Made by a program: the position numbers and the translations under genes
Shown here: piece after piece, positions 26,646 to 35,654 of the stretch
Layout of the letters: every line of letters begins with the position of its first letter
Position numbering within the stretch: position 1 is the first letter of the stretch
Assembly: GCA_000964245.1 (NCBI GenBank)
Contig: LANB01000001.1
Span: 723,501 to 787,500, forward strand
Length of the DNA: 64,000 nucleotides
Direction of reading: 5' to 3'
Source: Cellvibrionaceae bacterium 1162T.S.0a.05
GTDB taxonomy: Bacteria > Pseudomonadota > Gammaproteobacteria > Pseudomonadales > Cellvibrionaceae
The notes under the pieces: model-generated
Seen by the model: the letters and a program-made list of their open reading frames with translations, nothing else
Told to the model about the DNA's origin: nothing
Databases searched by the model: none

Positions 26646-29377
26646 GAGACAGCTCGCACTATTTGGCAGGGCGCAGGCAAGAGCGCTGCGCTGAGTTCAT
26701 TTTGTGTGTGGATATCATTCGGAATGCTCACCAGGTTTTCTGGCACACTGCGGTCGATTAAAGCGGGAAGTGAAATTCCGTCCTTACCGACTTTAATATT
26801 TATTAGATCGCCATCCTGAATACCGAGCTTATGCGCGGTGGCTTCGCCGAGCATGGCGACACGAATGTCAGCCCGCTGCACCAGGGCCGCCGATAAAACG
26901 GTGAGTTCGCAACTATCGAATAAACGTGACTGGCTAACCGCGACAAGTTCTGCGCTCTGTGCTTTAGTGAAAGAAAATTGTAGATCTTCTCCTTGTTTTT
27001 CCCTGAGTAGCAAAACACCAGGGTCACCGCCACGCAGATGACCGCCAATTTCATCCTGGAATTTATTAATCGCCTCGTTGGAGTTCCAACCAGGTGACCA
27101 GGTCAAGGCATTCAACGCTGGCGGTCTTTGGGTCGGCGCGCCTTCCATCGTAAAACCCAAAGGCGAATCGCTATCTTCCGGTGCTTTATTTTCTGCAACT
27201 TTAATGTTGGCCTGTAAACTGGTACGCCCTGAATAGCGGTGGGGTTGGCGGGGAATCTTCATGCCTGCAATTCGAAATTTTGAATCTGGTGCGACCTGAT
27301 CCCAGGTTGAAAAAACGGGTGCACTGTTTCTGACAAAGTGACTGACATCATCAAAACACGCGAGCTCTGCCAGGGGTTTTGCTTGCGCAAGGCTTCCCTG
27401 AATACCTTTTGCGATGTTAAGAAGATTGCGCCAACCTTCTTTAATTGAAGGGTTGGCCTGCGCGTACACTTCAAAATAACGTTGGGCACGCCCTTCGTTA
27501 TTCACTACAGTCCCTTCCTGCTCCACAAAACTCGCCGCCGGGAAATTGATTTTGCATTTATCCGCAGTACGGTTAGGCAATTCGCTAAAGCTGATACCTG
27601 ATGAAATACTGCTAAACATTTTCTCAGCCACTTCAAATGGCAAATGTTTATAAATATCAGCACGCAGAAAAATCGCGGCCTTCTCAGAACCTTTCTGCAC
27701 GGCTTCTTCGAGCTTAAGGGTATGATCATCCAGCAACAGTGCGAGCCCCAAACTATTAACTTCGGGCAACACAAAGCTGACAGGCGTTTTAAATACGGTG
27801 CCATTTGATCGCGCGCGACTTAAGGCCGTAGCGATTTGACCACAGGCTTGAATCAAGGCGAGCGAATTTAAACTGCACCCGCCAATAATCAGGGGCTTTT
27901 TGGCAGTTCGCAATTGCGCGGCAACGCTTTTTGCTTTTTCAGTTAATTCACCCGCGAGGGTTTCTGCTATCTCTGGCAAACAGGTTTTTCCTTCAAGGCT
28001 TGCAGCAACAGCAAAGCCGAAAGCTGTGAGCTGCGCAGGTGCCGCGTGAATTTTTTCGCTCGCGATCTCATCAAGTTCGCTACCACTGACCGTCGCCATT
28101 ATCAAAGGGCTTCGCTCATTTTGAGCCAGGGTACGCACGGCTTCGTCTTGCCAACGGGGAATTCGCGTTTGATCTGCTAGCTCAAAAGATAAGTTTCGTG
28201 TTGCCTGGCGCACACTTAAAGCCATACGCGGTGCGGAGGCCATTAAATCTTCACCCAAAACCAAAATGCAATCGCAGGCCTCCAGGGCCTTGAGTGAAAT
28301 AAGCTCCGTACGGGCATTTTTATAAATATTCAGCACTTCCTTGAGTTGTTGTTCTCTCGCCGCCGGCATACCGGAACAAAAATTTTTACTGCCAACCAAT
28401 GCTTTTAATAATAGATTTTCTTCCATGCTGGCTTTTTCCGAGCCGAATCCAATACAGCTTCCCGCTTCGCCAATCAGTTTTACAGTGTGTTGGAGCGCTT
28501 CGTCGTATGACGTTTTTTCATTTTCGACAAAACAGTCGCGCAAGCGAAGATCAGAATTAATATGGTCATAGGCAAAACGCCCTTTGTCGCAGATAAAATA
28601 GCCGTTAATTTCCCCGTGATAGCGATTGGTAATACGTTTGATTTTTCCCTGGCGTTCCGCTGGCGCTATATTGCAACCGAGACTGCAGCCCTGACATATA
28701 GAAGGTGCCGTTTGTAAATCCCATTTGCGGTTGTAACTCCTTGCCAGGGTTTTATCCGTAAATACACCAGTCGGGCACACTTCTACCAGGTTTCCGCTAA
28801 AAATACTTTCGAGGCAGCCGTCTTCATGACGACCAAAATAGGTATTCTCTCGCGAGGCCATTGCCGCCAAGTCTTTCCCGCCCGCATAGTCCTTATAAAA
28901 ACGCACACAACGATAACAGGTGATACAACGATTCATTTCATGATTAATGCAGGGGCCGAGGTACTGGTTTTCGTAGGTTTTCTTTTTGCCACGGTAACGA
29001 CGGGTTGTATGCTCGGACATAATGGTGACATCCTGCAGATGGCATTCGCCACCTTCTTCGCATACGGGACAATCGTGCGGGTGATTGGCCATGGTGACTT
29101 CAATGCAATGATCCCTGAAATCGCTAACCTGTTCTTCTTCAAGGCCGATGCGCATACCGTCTTTGGCGGGCGTCATGCAACCCATTAGTATTTTTCCACG
29201 CGTATCGTTTTCATCCTGGTACACTTTGATTGCGCATTGACGACAGGAGCCCACGCTACCCATGGCGGGGTGCCAGCAAAAATAGGGCAAATCCAGGCCT
29301 AAGCCCAGAATGGCTTCGAGGAGGTTTTCGCCTTCTTTCACTTCATAGTGTTTGCCGTCTATTTCTATATTTGCCAT
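26642..29377 (-). CDS. nuoG: NADH-quinone oxidoreductase subunit G
   Basis: Iron-sulphur subunit of the peripheral arm. The 911 residues match the long gammaproteobacterial form. The N-terminal [2Fe-2S] ferredoxin domain (LPYFCWHPAMGSVGSCRQCAIKV) is followed by the His-Cys cluster (HPHDCPVCEEGGECHLQD), two [4Fe-4S] sites (CITCYRCVRFYKD, LVEVCPTGVFTDK), the extra cluster (CQGCSLGCNI) and a molybdopterin-oxidoreductase-like body without cofactor function. It overlaps nuoH by 4 nt. Element R4 lies 32 nt upstream of the start, in the 180-bp gap to nuoF. Confidence 0.98.
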   Translation of the reverse strand: MANIEIDGKHYEVKEGENLLEAILGLGLDLPYFCWHPAMGSVGSCRQCAIKVYQDENDTRGKILMGCMTPAKDGMRIGLEEEQVSDFRDHCIEVTMANHPHDCPVCEEGGECHLQDVTIMSEHTTRRYRGKKKTYENQYLGPCINHEMNRCITCYRCVRFYKDYAGGKDLAAMASRENTYFGRHEDGCLESIFSGNLVEVCPTGVFTDKTLARSYNRKWDLQTAPSICQGCSLGCNIAPAERQGKIKRITNRYHGEINGYFICDKGRFAYDHINSDLRLRDCFVENEKTSYDEALQHTVKLIGEAGSCIGFGSEKASMEENLLLKALVGSKNFCSGMPAAREQQLKEVLNIYKNARTELISLKALEACDCILVLGEDLMASAPRMALSVRQATRNLSFELADQTRIPRWQDEAVRTLAQNERSPLIMATVSGSELDEIASEKIHAAPAQLTAFGFAVAASLEGKTCLPEIAETLAGELTEKAKSVAAQLRTAKKPLIIGGCSLNSLALIQACGQIATALSRARSNGTVFKTPVSFVLPEVNSLGLALLLDDHTLKLEEAVQKGSEKAAIFLRADIYKHLPFEVAEKMFSSISSGISFSELPNRTADKCKINFPAASFVEQEGTVVNNEGRAQRYFEVYAQANPSIKEGWRNLLNIAKGIQGSLAQAKPLAELACFDDVSHFVRNSAPVFSTWDQVAPDSKFRIAGMKIPRQPHRYSGRTSLQANIKVAENKAPEDSDSPLGFTMEGAPTQRPPALNALTWSPGWNSNEAINKFQDEIGGHLRGGDPGVLLLREKQGEDLQFSFTKAQSAELVAVSQSRLFDSCELTVLSAALVQRADIRVAMLGEATAHKLGIQDGDLINIKVGKDGISLPALIDRSVPENLVSIPNDIHTQNELSAALLPAPCQIVRAVS

Positions 29378-29409
29378 TTTCGTTTGCCGTAAAATTTAAG
29401 TGAGTCGCG

Positions 29410-29525
29410 GGATCGCCGATCACCGGATGAGCCGTTTCGAAAACGCGGTGAATACATCCCTGTAGCTCCGACACCGCTTCCCTGCGGTGACGGTTTCGAA
29501 ACGGCTCACCCGGCACTCGGCGATC
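29410..29525 (-). repeat. Palindromic element R4, leader of nuoG
   Basis: Outer arm GATCGCCGA, internal loop TCA/CAC, then CCGGATGAGCCGTTTCGAAA with one A-C mismatch to its partner. The core has AATACATCCCTGTAGCTCC; the inner hairpin is ACCGC/GCGGT with loop TTCCCT. On the mRNA strand the loops read AGGGAU and AGGGAA. It is a single copy, filling most of the 180-bp nuoF-nuoG gap, 32 nt before the nuoG start. Confidence 0.92.
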
Positions 29526-29557
29526 TGATAATTCATGCAAGTCTCCGAATTTTCTTG

Positions 29558-30832
29558 TTAATGTTTATAAGGGCAACAGCCCTTCTCTATGTGTTCCAAA
29601 TAATCGTCTTTAAAATATTTCAATGAACTCTGTATGGGTTCAGCGGCGCCCGGTGCGAGCGCGCAGTAAGTGTTACCAGGGCCCATAAAGCCGCAGTATT
29701 CCAATAGAGTATCGAGGTCTTCTTTTCTGCCTTTGCCGTTTTCGATATCTGTGAGAAGTTGCCTCACAAAAGGCAAACCGTTTCTGCAGGGCGTGCACCA
29801 GCCACAGCTTTCCTGCGCGAAGAATCGCGTGAGGTTTAGCACCATACCTATAGGGCAAGTTTTGTCATCGAGTATGATCATCGTGCCAGTGCCCATGCGG
29901 CTACCGGCTTTTTGAATTGTGCCGTAGTCCATGGCGAGGTCGAGGTGTTCTTCGGTGAGGAAGTCGGTCGAGCCGCCGCCAGGCAAAAAGCCTTTGAGTT
30001 TTAATCCGTCTTGCATGCCACCTGCGTGTTTTTCAAGTATTTCCCTTACGCTTGTGCCAATGGGCAATTCCCAGCAGCCTGGGGTTTTGACTTTGCCGCT
30101 TACGCCGTAGAGTTTTGTTCCCGCGTCTTCGCCGATACCGAGGTTTTTGTACCAATCGACACCGTGCTGAATTATGTGGGGAATATTGCAGAAGGTTTCT
30201 ACGTTGTTCACCACTGTCGGTTTGCCAAAAAGCCCACTGACTTGTGGGAAAGGTGGTTTGGCTCTTGGATTTGCGCGGCGGCCTTCGAGGGAGTTGATCA
30301 AGGCGGTTTCTTCGCCGCAGATGTAACGACCTGCACTGGTGTGTAAATAAAATTTTAAGTTGTAGTTTGTGCCGAGGATATTATCGCCCAATAAATTTGC
30401 TGCGTAGGCGTCGTCAATCGCTTGCTGCAATACTTTTGCGCTGAGGTTGTAATCGGCGCGCAAGAACAAATAGGCCACACTCGCCTGGATGGCGTAGGCA
30501 CTGATGGCCATGCCTTCTATCAATTGGTGGGGATCGCATTCCATTAACCAGCGATCCTTAAAAGTGCCCGGTTCCATTTCGTCGGCATTGCAGACTAAGT
30601 ATTTTGGTGTTGCGCTTTGTTCACCTTGTGGGACGAAACTCCATTTTAATCCTGTATTAAATCCTGCCCCGCCCCGGCCTCTCAGGTTGGCGTCTTTGAC
30701 CATGTTTACAACATCATTGGGTGGCATGGCGAGTGCTTTTTTTAGCGCTTCGTAGCCGTGCGCAGCCTGGTACTCTTTTAAGTTGAGTACGCTGTTGTCG
30801 GGTTTAATTCTGCCTGTTAGTGGTAAGTTCAT
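29558..30832 (-). CDS. nuoF: NADH-quinone oxidoreductase subunit F
   Basis: NADH- and FMN-binding subunit that accepts hydride and passes electrons to its [4Fe-4S] cluster. 424 residues. Seen: NAD/FMN loop LRGRGGAGFNTGLKWSFVP, CNADEMEPGTFKDR, AGRYICGEETALINSLEG, and the cluster ligands in ESCGWCTPCRNGL plus a later Cys (NTYCALAPGA). Separated from nuoE by 521 bp with R5 and R6; R5 ends 80 nt before the start. Confidence 0.98.
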   Translation of the reverse strand: MNLPLTGRIKPDNSVLNLKEYQAAHGYEALKKALAMPPNDVVNMVKDANLRGRGGAGFNTGLKWSFVPQGEQSATPKYLVCNADEMEPGTFKDRWLMECDPHQLIEGMAISAYAIQASVAYLFLRADYNLSAKVLQQAIDDAYAANLLGDNILGTNYNLKFYLHTSAGRYICGEETALINSLEGRRANPRAKPPFPQVSGLFGKPTVVNNVETFCNIPHIIQHGVDWYKNLGIGEDAGTKLYGVSGKVKTPGCWELPIGTSVREILEKHAGGMQDGLKLKGFLPGGGSTDFLTEEHLDLAMDYGTIQKAGSRMGTGTMIILDDKTCPIGMVLNLTRFFAQESCGWCTPCRNGLPFVRQLLTDIENGKGRKEDLDTLLEYCGFMGPGNTYCALAPGAAEPIQSSLKYFKDDYLEHIEKGCCPYKH

Positions 30833-30912
30833 GATTTTAAGTTGCTAAATGTTCCAGGTTGTTAGTCCGTATTAATTGTTTTTGAACTCAGTATTTTTCT
30901 GACTTGTCGCAG

Positions 30913-31026
30913 GAACACCGATCGCGAGGTAGGCCCTGACGAAAACGCATAAATACATCCCTGTAGCTCCTTCAATTCGTCCCTGAATTGAAGGTTTCGT
31001 CAGGGCCTACCTCACACTCGGTGTTC
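30913..31026 (-). repeat. Palindromic element R5, leader of nuoF
   Basis: Outer arm GAACACCGA, then a 4-nt internal loop and GAGGTAGGCCCTGACGAAA with its exact complement. The core is AATACATCCCTGTAGCTCC; the inner hairpin is a perfect 9-bp CTTCAATTC/GAATTGAAG with loop GTCCCT. mRNA-strand loops read AGGGAU and AGGGAC. It is paired with R6, 158 bp away and in opposite orientation. Confidence 0.92.
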
Positions 31027-31135
31027 AAACGAGTTCATATACTTTTCCAGAAAAAACTTTTTAAATATCAACAATACTCGTTCAAACATTCAACTACGTC
31101 TCTTATTAAAAATTCTGCTCTCAAAGCTTGCGATG

Positions 31136-31349
31136 CTTATTTTATTTCGTTGGGTTTTTGGTTTGTTTTACGCGAGTGCTTTCTGAACACTTAGCGCAAG
31201 GTGCTGACTATTGAAACCCTCGCATCAAGGATGAGGCGAGGGAGCTACAGGGATGTATTCATGCGGTTTCAATAGTCAGCACCTTGCGCTAAGTGTTCCT
31301 ACGCCACCATCATTAATAACAAACCAAAAACCCAACGAAATAAAATAAG
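31136..31349 (+). repeat. Palindromic element R6 with extended 32-bp arms, after nuoE
   Basis: The element proper is 31185-31298: 32-bp outer arms starting GAACACTTAGCGCAAGGTGC are perfectly complementary. It is enclosed by another perfect 32-bp inverted repeat (31136-31167, CTTATTTTATTTCG..., and 31318-31349). Core (AGCTACAGGGATGTATTCA) and inner hairpin match R3. It lies 55 bp after the nuoE stop codon when measured from the element proper. The whole region could form a very long cruciform or hairpin. Confidence 0.93.
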
Positions 31350-31353
31350 CCCC

Positions 31354-31872
31354 CTACTTCACTAACTTATCAAATTCCTCACCGGTAACATTCGTCACCA
31401 ACTCCTCACCAAACATCAAAGCAGGCCCCTTATCACAGGCACCCAGGCACGGCGTCGGCAACAAAGTAAAACGTCCATCAGCGCTGGTCTGCCCGGGCTG
31501 TACTTTCAACTTTTCGCAAGCATGCGACATCAAACCCTCATAGCCCATGACCCAGCAACTCACCGAATCACACACCGCAATCACGGTTTCGCCTACTGGG
31601 CGCCGGTAGATTTTGTTGTAAAACGTTGCCACGCCATCAACTTCCTCAGGCGACACGTCGAGAATTTGCGCAATTGCTTTGACCTTGCCATCGCTCACCC
31701 AACCCTGGTGTTTTTGCACCACTTTTAAAGCCTCGATGGTTGCCGCCTGTTTAAAGGGATAGTGCGTCATCTCGTGTTCGATTTCTTCGCGCTCTTGTTC
31801 CGTCAAGGGGTCGAGTTCACCTGGAACATGGGCGTTTTCTTCAAGGCTGACGGCATGAATTAATTCGCTCAT
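31354..31872 (-). CDS. nuoE: NADH-quinone oxidoreductase subunit E
   Basis: Carries the off-path [2Fe-2S] cluster N1a. 172 residues with a thioredoxin-like C-terminal fold. The ligands are in [11 protein letters not shown] and [13 protein letters not shown]; the helical N-terminal part includes [15 protein letters not shown] and [17 protein letters not shown]. The ATG overlaps the nuoCD stop by 4 nt. Confidence 0.97.
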   Translation of the reverse strand: MSELIHAVSLEENAHVPGELDPLTEQEREEIEHEMTHYPFKQAATIEALKVVQKHQGWVSDGKVKAIAQILDVSPEEVDGVATFYNKIYRRPVGETVIAVCDSVSCWVMGYEGLMSHACEKLKVQPGQTSADGRFTLLPTPCLGACDKGPALMFGEELVTNVTGEEFDKLVK

Positions 31873-33635
31873 CGGTCTACATCCGCCATAACAAAATCAA
31901 TGGAGGCAATAATGGCAATCAAGTCAGCTACCATCATGCCGCGTGAAATACTGGGAATTTGTTGCAAGTGTGCGAAGGATGGGGTGCGTATGCGTGTGCG
32001 ATACGAGGTTGTGCCGCCATCACTTACGATGTAATAACTGTTTAATCCTTTGGTGGCTTCAATGGGAGTGCAACATTCGCCTGCGGGGATGGCAGGCCCC
32101 CAACTTTCGTGTACGAAGTGATGAATCAGGGTTTCAATATCCATCATCGTGCGATCTTTTCGTGGTGGTGTTGTAAGTGGGTGGTCCGCTTTGTAGGAGC
32201 CTGCGGGCATGTTTTTTAAACATTGCTCTATGATGCGCAGGCTTTGCCAGACTTCTTCAAAGCGCACCGCAGCGCGGTCGTAACAGTCCCCATTGGTTGC
32301 AGTGGGCACCTCGAAATCCATATTTTCATAGCCGGAATACGGCATGGCTTTGCGTATGTCCCAATTAAAACCGGTTGCCCGCAAGCCGCCGCCGGTGACA
32401 CCCCATTCAAAGGCTTCTTCGGTGTTGTACACGCCGACGCCTACGGTGCGTTGTTTTAAAATACGATTTTTCATAATCATACTTTGGTAATGCTTCAGAT
32501 TTTTCGGCATCATTTTTAGAAATTCACGGATCTTGATATCCCAACCGCTCGGCAAATCCTGGGCAACCCCACCAATACGAAACCAACTCGGGTGCATGCG
32601 GCCACCGGTAATGGTCTCTATGATGTTAAAGAGAAATTCACGGTCTTTGAAAATATAAAAAATGGGCGACATTTGTCCCACGTCTTGCGCGAACGTACCC
32701 AGAAAGAGAAAATGACTTTGTATGCGAAACATTTCGCATAACATGATGCGTATGGTTTTAATGCGGTCATTCACTTTTATTCCGGCCAGTTTTTCTACTG
32801 CCATGCAGTAAGGCAGGTTATTCATAACGCCGCCGAGATAATCGATTCGGTCGGTGTAAGGCATGTAGGAATGCCAGGCTTGGCGCTCTGCCATTTTCTC
32901 TGCGCCGCGATGGTGGTAGCCAATATCCGGAACCGCATCAACAATTTCTTCACCGTCCAATTGCAGGGCGATACGAAATACACCGTGAACACTCGGGTGG
33001 TTGGGGCCGAGATTCAAAAACATAAAATCGGTATTGTCGCCGTGACGTGTCATCCCCCACTTGTGGGGATCAAAGCGCAAGGCCTCTTGCTCTTCGTCCT
33101 GAATTTCATCGGGCAAGCTGAAGGGTTCCATTTCGGTTGCGCGCGCGGGGTGTTCTTTACGTAAGGGGTGCCCTTTCCAGGTAGAGGGAATCATCAAGGG
33201 GTAAGGCGTCGGATGCCCTTCAAACACAATCCCAAACATATCCGCACATTCACGCTCATACCAATTGGCATTGGGGTAAATATCGCTCACGCTTGCAATG
33301 GATAAGCTTGCATCAAACAAGGCCACTTTTATTCGCAGGAATTCGTTGCGACCAAAAGAGAGCAACTGATACACCACGGTAAATTCACTTTCTGGTTGCC
33401 CGACTCTTTTGTCGCGCACCCGCTCGTCGATGGCGGTAATATCGTATAGCAGTGGATAATTCAGATTTTTAGCTTTTTTCAGCACATTTTTTATTTGCGA
33501 TTTCGTCGCCCACACTGTCGGCATAGCGTCGGCACAGCTTTGTTCCTGCAAATCCGGAAAGGCACTCAATAATTCGATAAGAATGCCGGGAATTTCTTGT
33601 GTGGCTTCGACGGCGATGCTCACTTTAGACCTCAT
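31869..33635 (-). CDS. nuoCD: NADH-quinone oxidoreductase fused subunit CD
   Basis: Fusion of the 30-kDa (NuoC) and 49-kDa (NuoD) subunits, as usual in gammaproteobacteria. 588 residues: the NuoC part spans about 1-185 ([24 protein letters not shown]), and the NuoD part follows with [52 protein letters not shown] and, at the end, [16 protein letters not shown] and DVDR. NuoD lines the quinone site together with NuoB. It overlaps nuoB by 11 nt and nuoE by 4 nt. Confidence 0.98.
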   Translation of the reverse strand: MRSKVSIAVEATQEIPGILIELLSAFPDLQEQSCADAMPTVWATKSQIKNVLKKAKNLNYPLLYDITAIDERVRDKRVGQPESEFTVVYQLLSFGRNEFLRIKVALFDASLSIASVSDIYPNANWYERECADMFGIVFEGHPTPYPLMIPSTWKGHPLRKEHPARATEMEPFSLPDEIQDEEQEALRFDPHKWGMTRHGDNTDFMFLNLGPNHPSVHGVFRIALQLDGEEIVDAVPDIGYHHRGAEKMAERQAWHSYMPYTDRIDYLGGVMNNLPYCMAVEKLAGIKVNDRIKTIRIMLCEMFRIQSHFLFLGTFAQDVGQMSPIFYIFKDREFLFNIIETITGGRMHPSWFRIGGVAQDLPSGWDIKIREFLKMMPKNLKHYQSMIMKNRILKQRTVGVGVYNTEEAFEWGVTGGGLRATGFNWDIRKAMPYSGYENMDFEVPTATNGDCYDRAAVRFEEVWQSLRIIEQCLKNMPAGSYKADHPLTTPPRKDRTMMDIETLIHHFVHESWGPAIPAGECCTPIEATKGLNSYYIVSDGGTTSYRTRIRTPSFAHLQQIPSISRGMMVADLIAIIASIDFVMADVDR

Positions 33636-34275
33636 CCGGCGAGCGGTAGGTTTTTACTTGCATGCGCTCCGGCGTTTTTAAATCGCGCTGCGATGGCATT
33701 TCTTTTTTGTAGACGTTTTGATCTTCGATCATCCAGCTCAGCGGGCGGCTTTCACCTTTCTTTATGCCTTCTTGCAATAGGAGCAGACCTTGTAGCAGTG
33801 CTTCGGGGCGCGGCGGGCAGCCCGGTACGTAAACATCCACTGGCAAAAATTTATCCACGCCTTGCACCACACTATAAATATCGTACAAGCCACCGGAGTT
33901 GGAGCATGAGCCCATGGAGATGACCCACTTGGGTTCCAGTAATTGTTCATAGAGCCGCTGCACGACGGGCGCCATTTTTCTAAATACCGTTCCGGAGATG
34001 ACCATCACATCGGCTTGTCTTGGTGTTGCGCGAATAACTTCGGCACCGAAGCGGGCTAAATCGTGGCGGCTGGTGAAAGCGGTGGCCATTTCTACATAGC
34101 AGCAGGAAAGTCCGAAGTTGTAAGGCCATAGTGAGTTGCTTTGGCCCCAGGCGACGAGCTGTTCCAGTTTTCCAAACAGAATATTCTTTTTGACGAATTG
34201 TGCAGCGCCGTCACCTGGGTCGCCATTTGCGGGTTCCAGGTTTAAAGTATCAATTCTGTTCGTTGTTTGAGTCAT
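33625..34275 (-). CDS. nuoB: NADH-quinone oxidoreductase subunit B
   Basis: Carries cluster N2, the last [4Fe-4S] cluster before quinone. 216 residues. The ligands are in [24 protein letters not shown] and [14 protein letters not shown]. It overlaps nuoCD at its 3' end. A 441-bp gap with R7 and R8 separates it from nuoA; R7 ends 33 nt before the ATG. Confidence 0.98.
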   Translation of the reverse strand: MTQTTNRIDTLNLEPANGDPGDGAAQFVKKNILFGKLEQLVAWGQSNSLWPYNFGLSCCYVEMATAFTSRHDLARFGAEVIRATPRQADVMVISGTVFRKMAPVVQRLYEQLLEPKWVISMGSCSNSGGLYDIYSVVQGVDKFLPVDVYVPGCPPRPEALLQGLLLLQEGIKKGESRPLSWMIEDQNVYKKEMPSQRDLKTPERMQVKTYRSPDEV

Positions 34276-34308
34276 GTTTGTTTTTAAGAGTAAGTGGGAT
34301 TGTCGCTA

Positions 34309-34398
34309 GAACACTGATTGCGAGGGGCTGGCTTTCGAAACCCTCAAGTCGTCCCTGACTTGAGGGTTTCGAAAGCCAGCCCCTCACACTCAGTGTTC
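34309..34398 (-). repeat. Palindromic element R7, core-less derivative, leader of nuoB
   Basis: A 90-bp copy with outer arm GAACACTGA, a short internal loop, then a continuous 28-29-bp stem running GAGGGGCTGGCTTTCGAAAC into CCTCAAGTC, and loop GTCCCT. The conserved core of about 24 nt is missing, and its absence leaves outer and inner stems joined as one palindrome. The mRNA-strand loop reads AGGGAC. It is paired with the degenerate R8, 147 bp away. Confidence 0.92.
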
Positions 34399-34545
34399 CT
34401 TCGTATTTATTCGCTCTGCTTTTTTTAAATTCAATTCACTTTGAGAAAACGCTAAATAATTCCGGCATTCCAAAAATAAACTTCAGTTTTTACTGAATAT
34501 ATCGAATTAGGTTCTTGTCCTATCGCTTATTATTTTTAAATTTAT

Positions 34546-34673
34546 GAACGCTCATCCTAAGGTGCAGCCTGTCAAAACCCGCTCTTAAGAAAGAAACGGC
34601 CGGTGCTCCAGAGAGAGAGCGACAGGAATGCATTCTTGCGTTTTCGATAAGTCTCACATTGCGATAAGTATTC
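34546..34673 (+). repeat. Degenerate palindromic element R8, after nuoA
   Basis: Decayed reverse-facing copy: recognisable by GAGAGCGACAGGAATGCATTC and TTGCGTTTTCGATAAGTC (compare GAGCTACAGGGATGTATTC and ATGCGTTTTCGAGAGGC of R3), and by end modules GAACGCTCA / TAAGTATTC. The arms no longer pair well. It sits 43 bp after the nuoA stop, where R3 and R6 also sit relative to their genes. Confidence 0.7.
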
Positions 34674-34716
34674 CGACGTGACCAACCGCAAAAAAACTGC
34701 TGCCGAAGCAATGAAA

Positions 34717-35133
34717 CTAACGGGGTTGTACGCGAGCCCGATCACGTTTTTGTCTGGTTGTCCGCCAATCCAGCGCACCCATGCGCCAAAGATAAAGCAA
34801 TGCAACTAAAAGAATTACAATAAAAACCAGCGCTTCGATAAACCCGGCCCAACCGACTTCCTTAACGGCAACAGACCACGCATAAAGGAATACAGCTTCC
34901 AGATCGAAGATCACAAAAAAGATGGCAAATAAATAGAAAGGAATGGGTACACGATATTGTGCGGAACCCACCGGCACAATGCCGCATTCATAAGGTTCGT
35001 TGACAGCACGCGAAACTCTTCGCCTGCCGAGAAAGTATGGTCCAGCCAACATTGCGATGATTAAGCCGACAACGAGCACCAGATACAGGATCATTGGCCA
35101 TAACTGCTGGACTAACAATGCGCCATAACTCAC
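34717..35133 (-). CDS. nuoA: NADH-quinone oxidoreductase subunit A
   Basis: First gene of the nuo operon; three-helix membrane subunit at the junction of the two arms. The 138 residues begin with GTG (MSYGALLVQQLWPM). Motifs: YECGIVPVGSAQYRVPIPFYLFAIFFVIFDLEAVFLY in the second helix and loop, including the conserved Cys and the acidic residues. The last 25 residues are basic and poorly conserved. A 441-bp gap to nuoB is unusual; nuoA and nuoB are generally close. Confidence 0.96.
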   Translation of the reverse strand: MSYGALLVQQLWPMILYLVLVVGLIIAMLAGPYFLGRRRVSRAVNEPYECGIVPVGSAQYRVPIPFYLFAIFFVIFDLEAVFLYAWSVAVKEVGWAGFIEALVFIVILLVALLYLWRMGALDWRTTRQKRDRARVQPR

Positions 35134-35654
35134 GTCTTACATACCCCTTCGCTACTACTTAAGTGATTAATCTTATGATTTTTAAGTAAAACTTCGTGGG
35201 TACTATCCCCGTAATGTGGTGAACTTCTGCAAAACCGCGTTACGACCAACCGGGAACTTCAGTACGAGATTGCTGCCAGTGTATGTCATTAAAAATAGGC
35301 TTTACAACTACTATTTTTAAAATCGATTGAAATAAAAACGGCTCGTATTCACTGATAAAAATTAAAACAAATAAAGGAGTATTCTCTTTATCTCTAATTA
35401 AAATATATCGACCTAACGCTATAAATTATCGAGATAACTTTTTTTCTATTTACAACTATACTGAATGAAGCGCCATTTGCTTTAATTTGTTTCTTGACCT
35501 CTTAGCTGCGGCGTGTAAATGTTTGATTATGCATTTTGGTATTCCAAAAACATAATTTGTGCGCCAGTTGACGTAAAATTGCTCTGCGATCAACTCACTG
35601 TACGCATAACCGAAAACAAGGCCTGAGCCACAGCATGACCAAGAGGGCTACCCT
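35134..35654. other. AT-rich divergent promoter region between nuoA and the CBS gene
   Basis: No gene, repeat copy or terminator was recognised in these 521 bp. The sequence is distinctly AT-rich between about 35280 and 35520. It must hold the nuo operon promoter (minus strand) and the start of the plus-strand signalling block; I could not single out a convincing -35/-10 pair. Confidence 0.5.

Noticed and set aside
31870-33635. A frameshift or annotation error joining nuoC and nuoD
   Set aside because: The fusion is the normal form in gammaproteobacteria and the junction is continuous with full motifs on both sides.
24600-34700. The spaced palindromic repeats as a CRISPR array
   Set aside because: Copies are single or in inverted pairs, far apart, with variable arms, and no cas genes are present.
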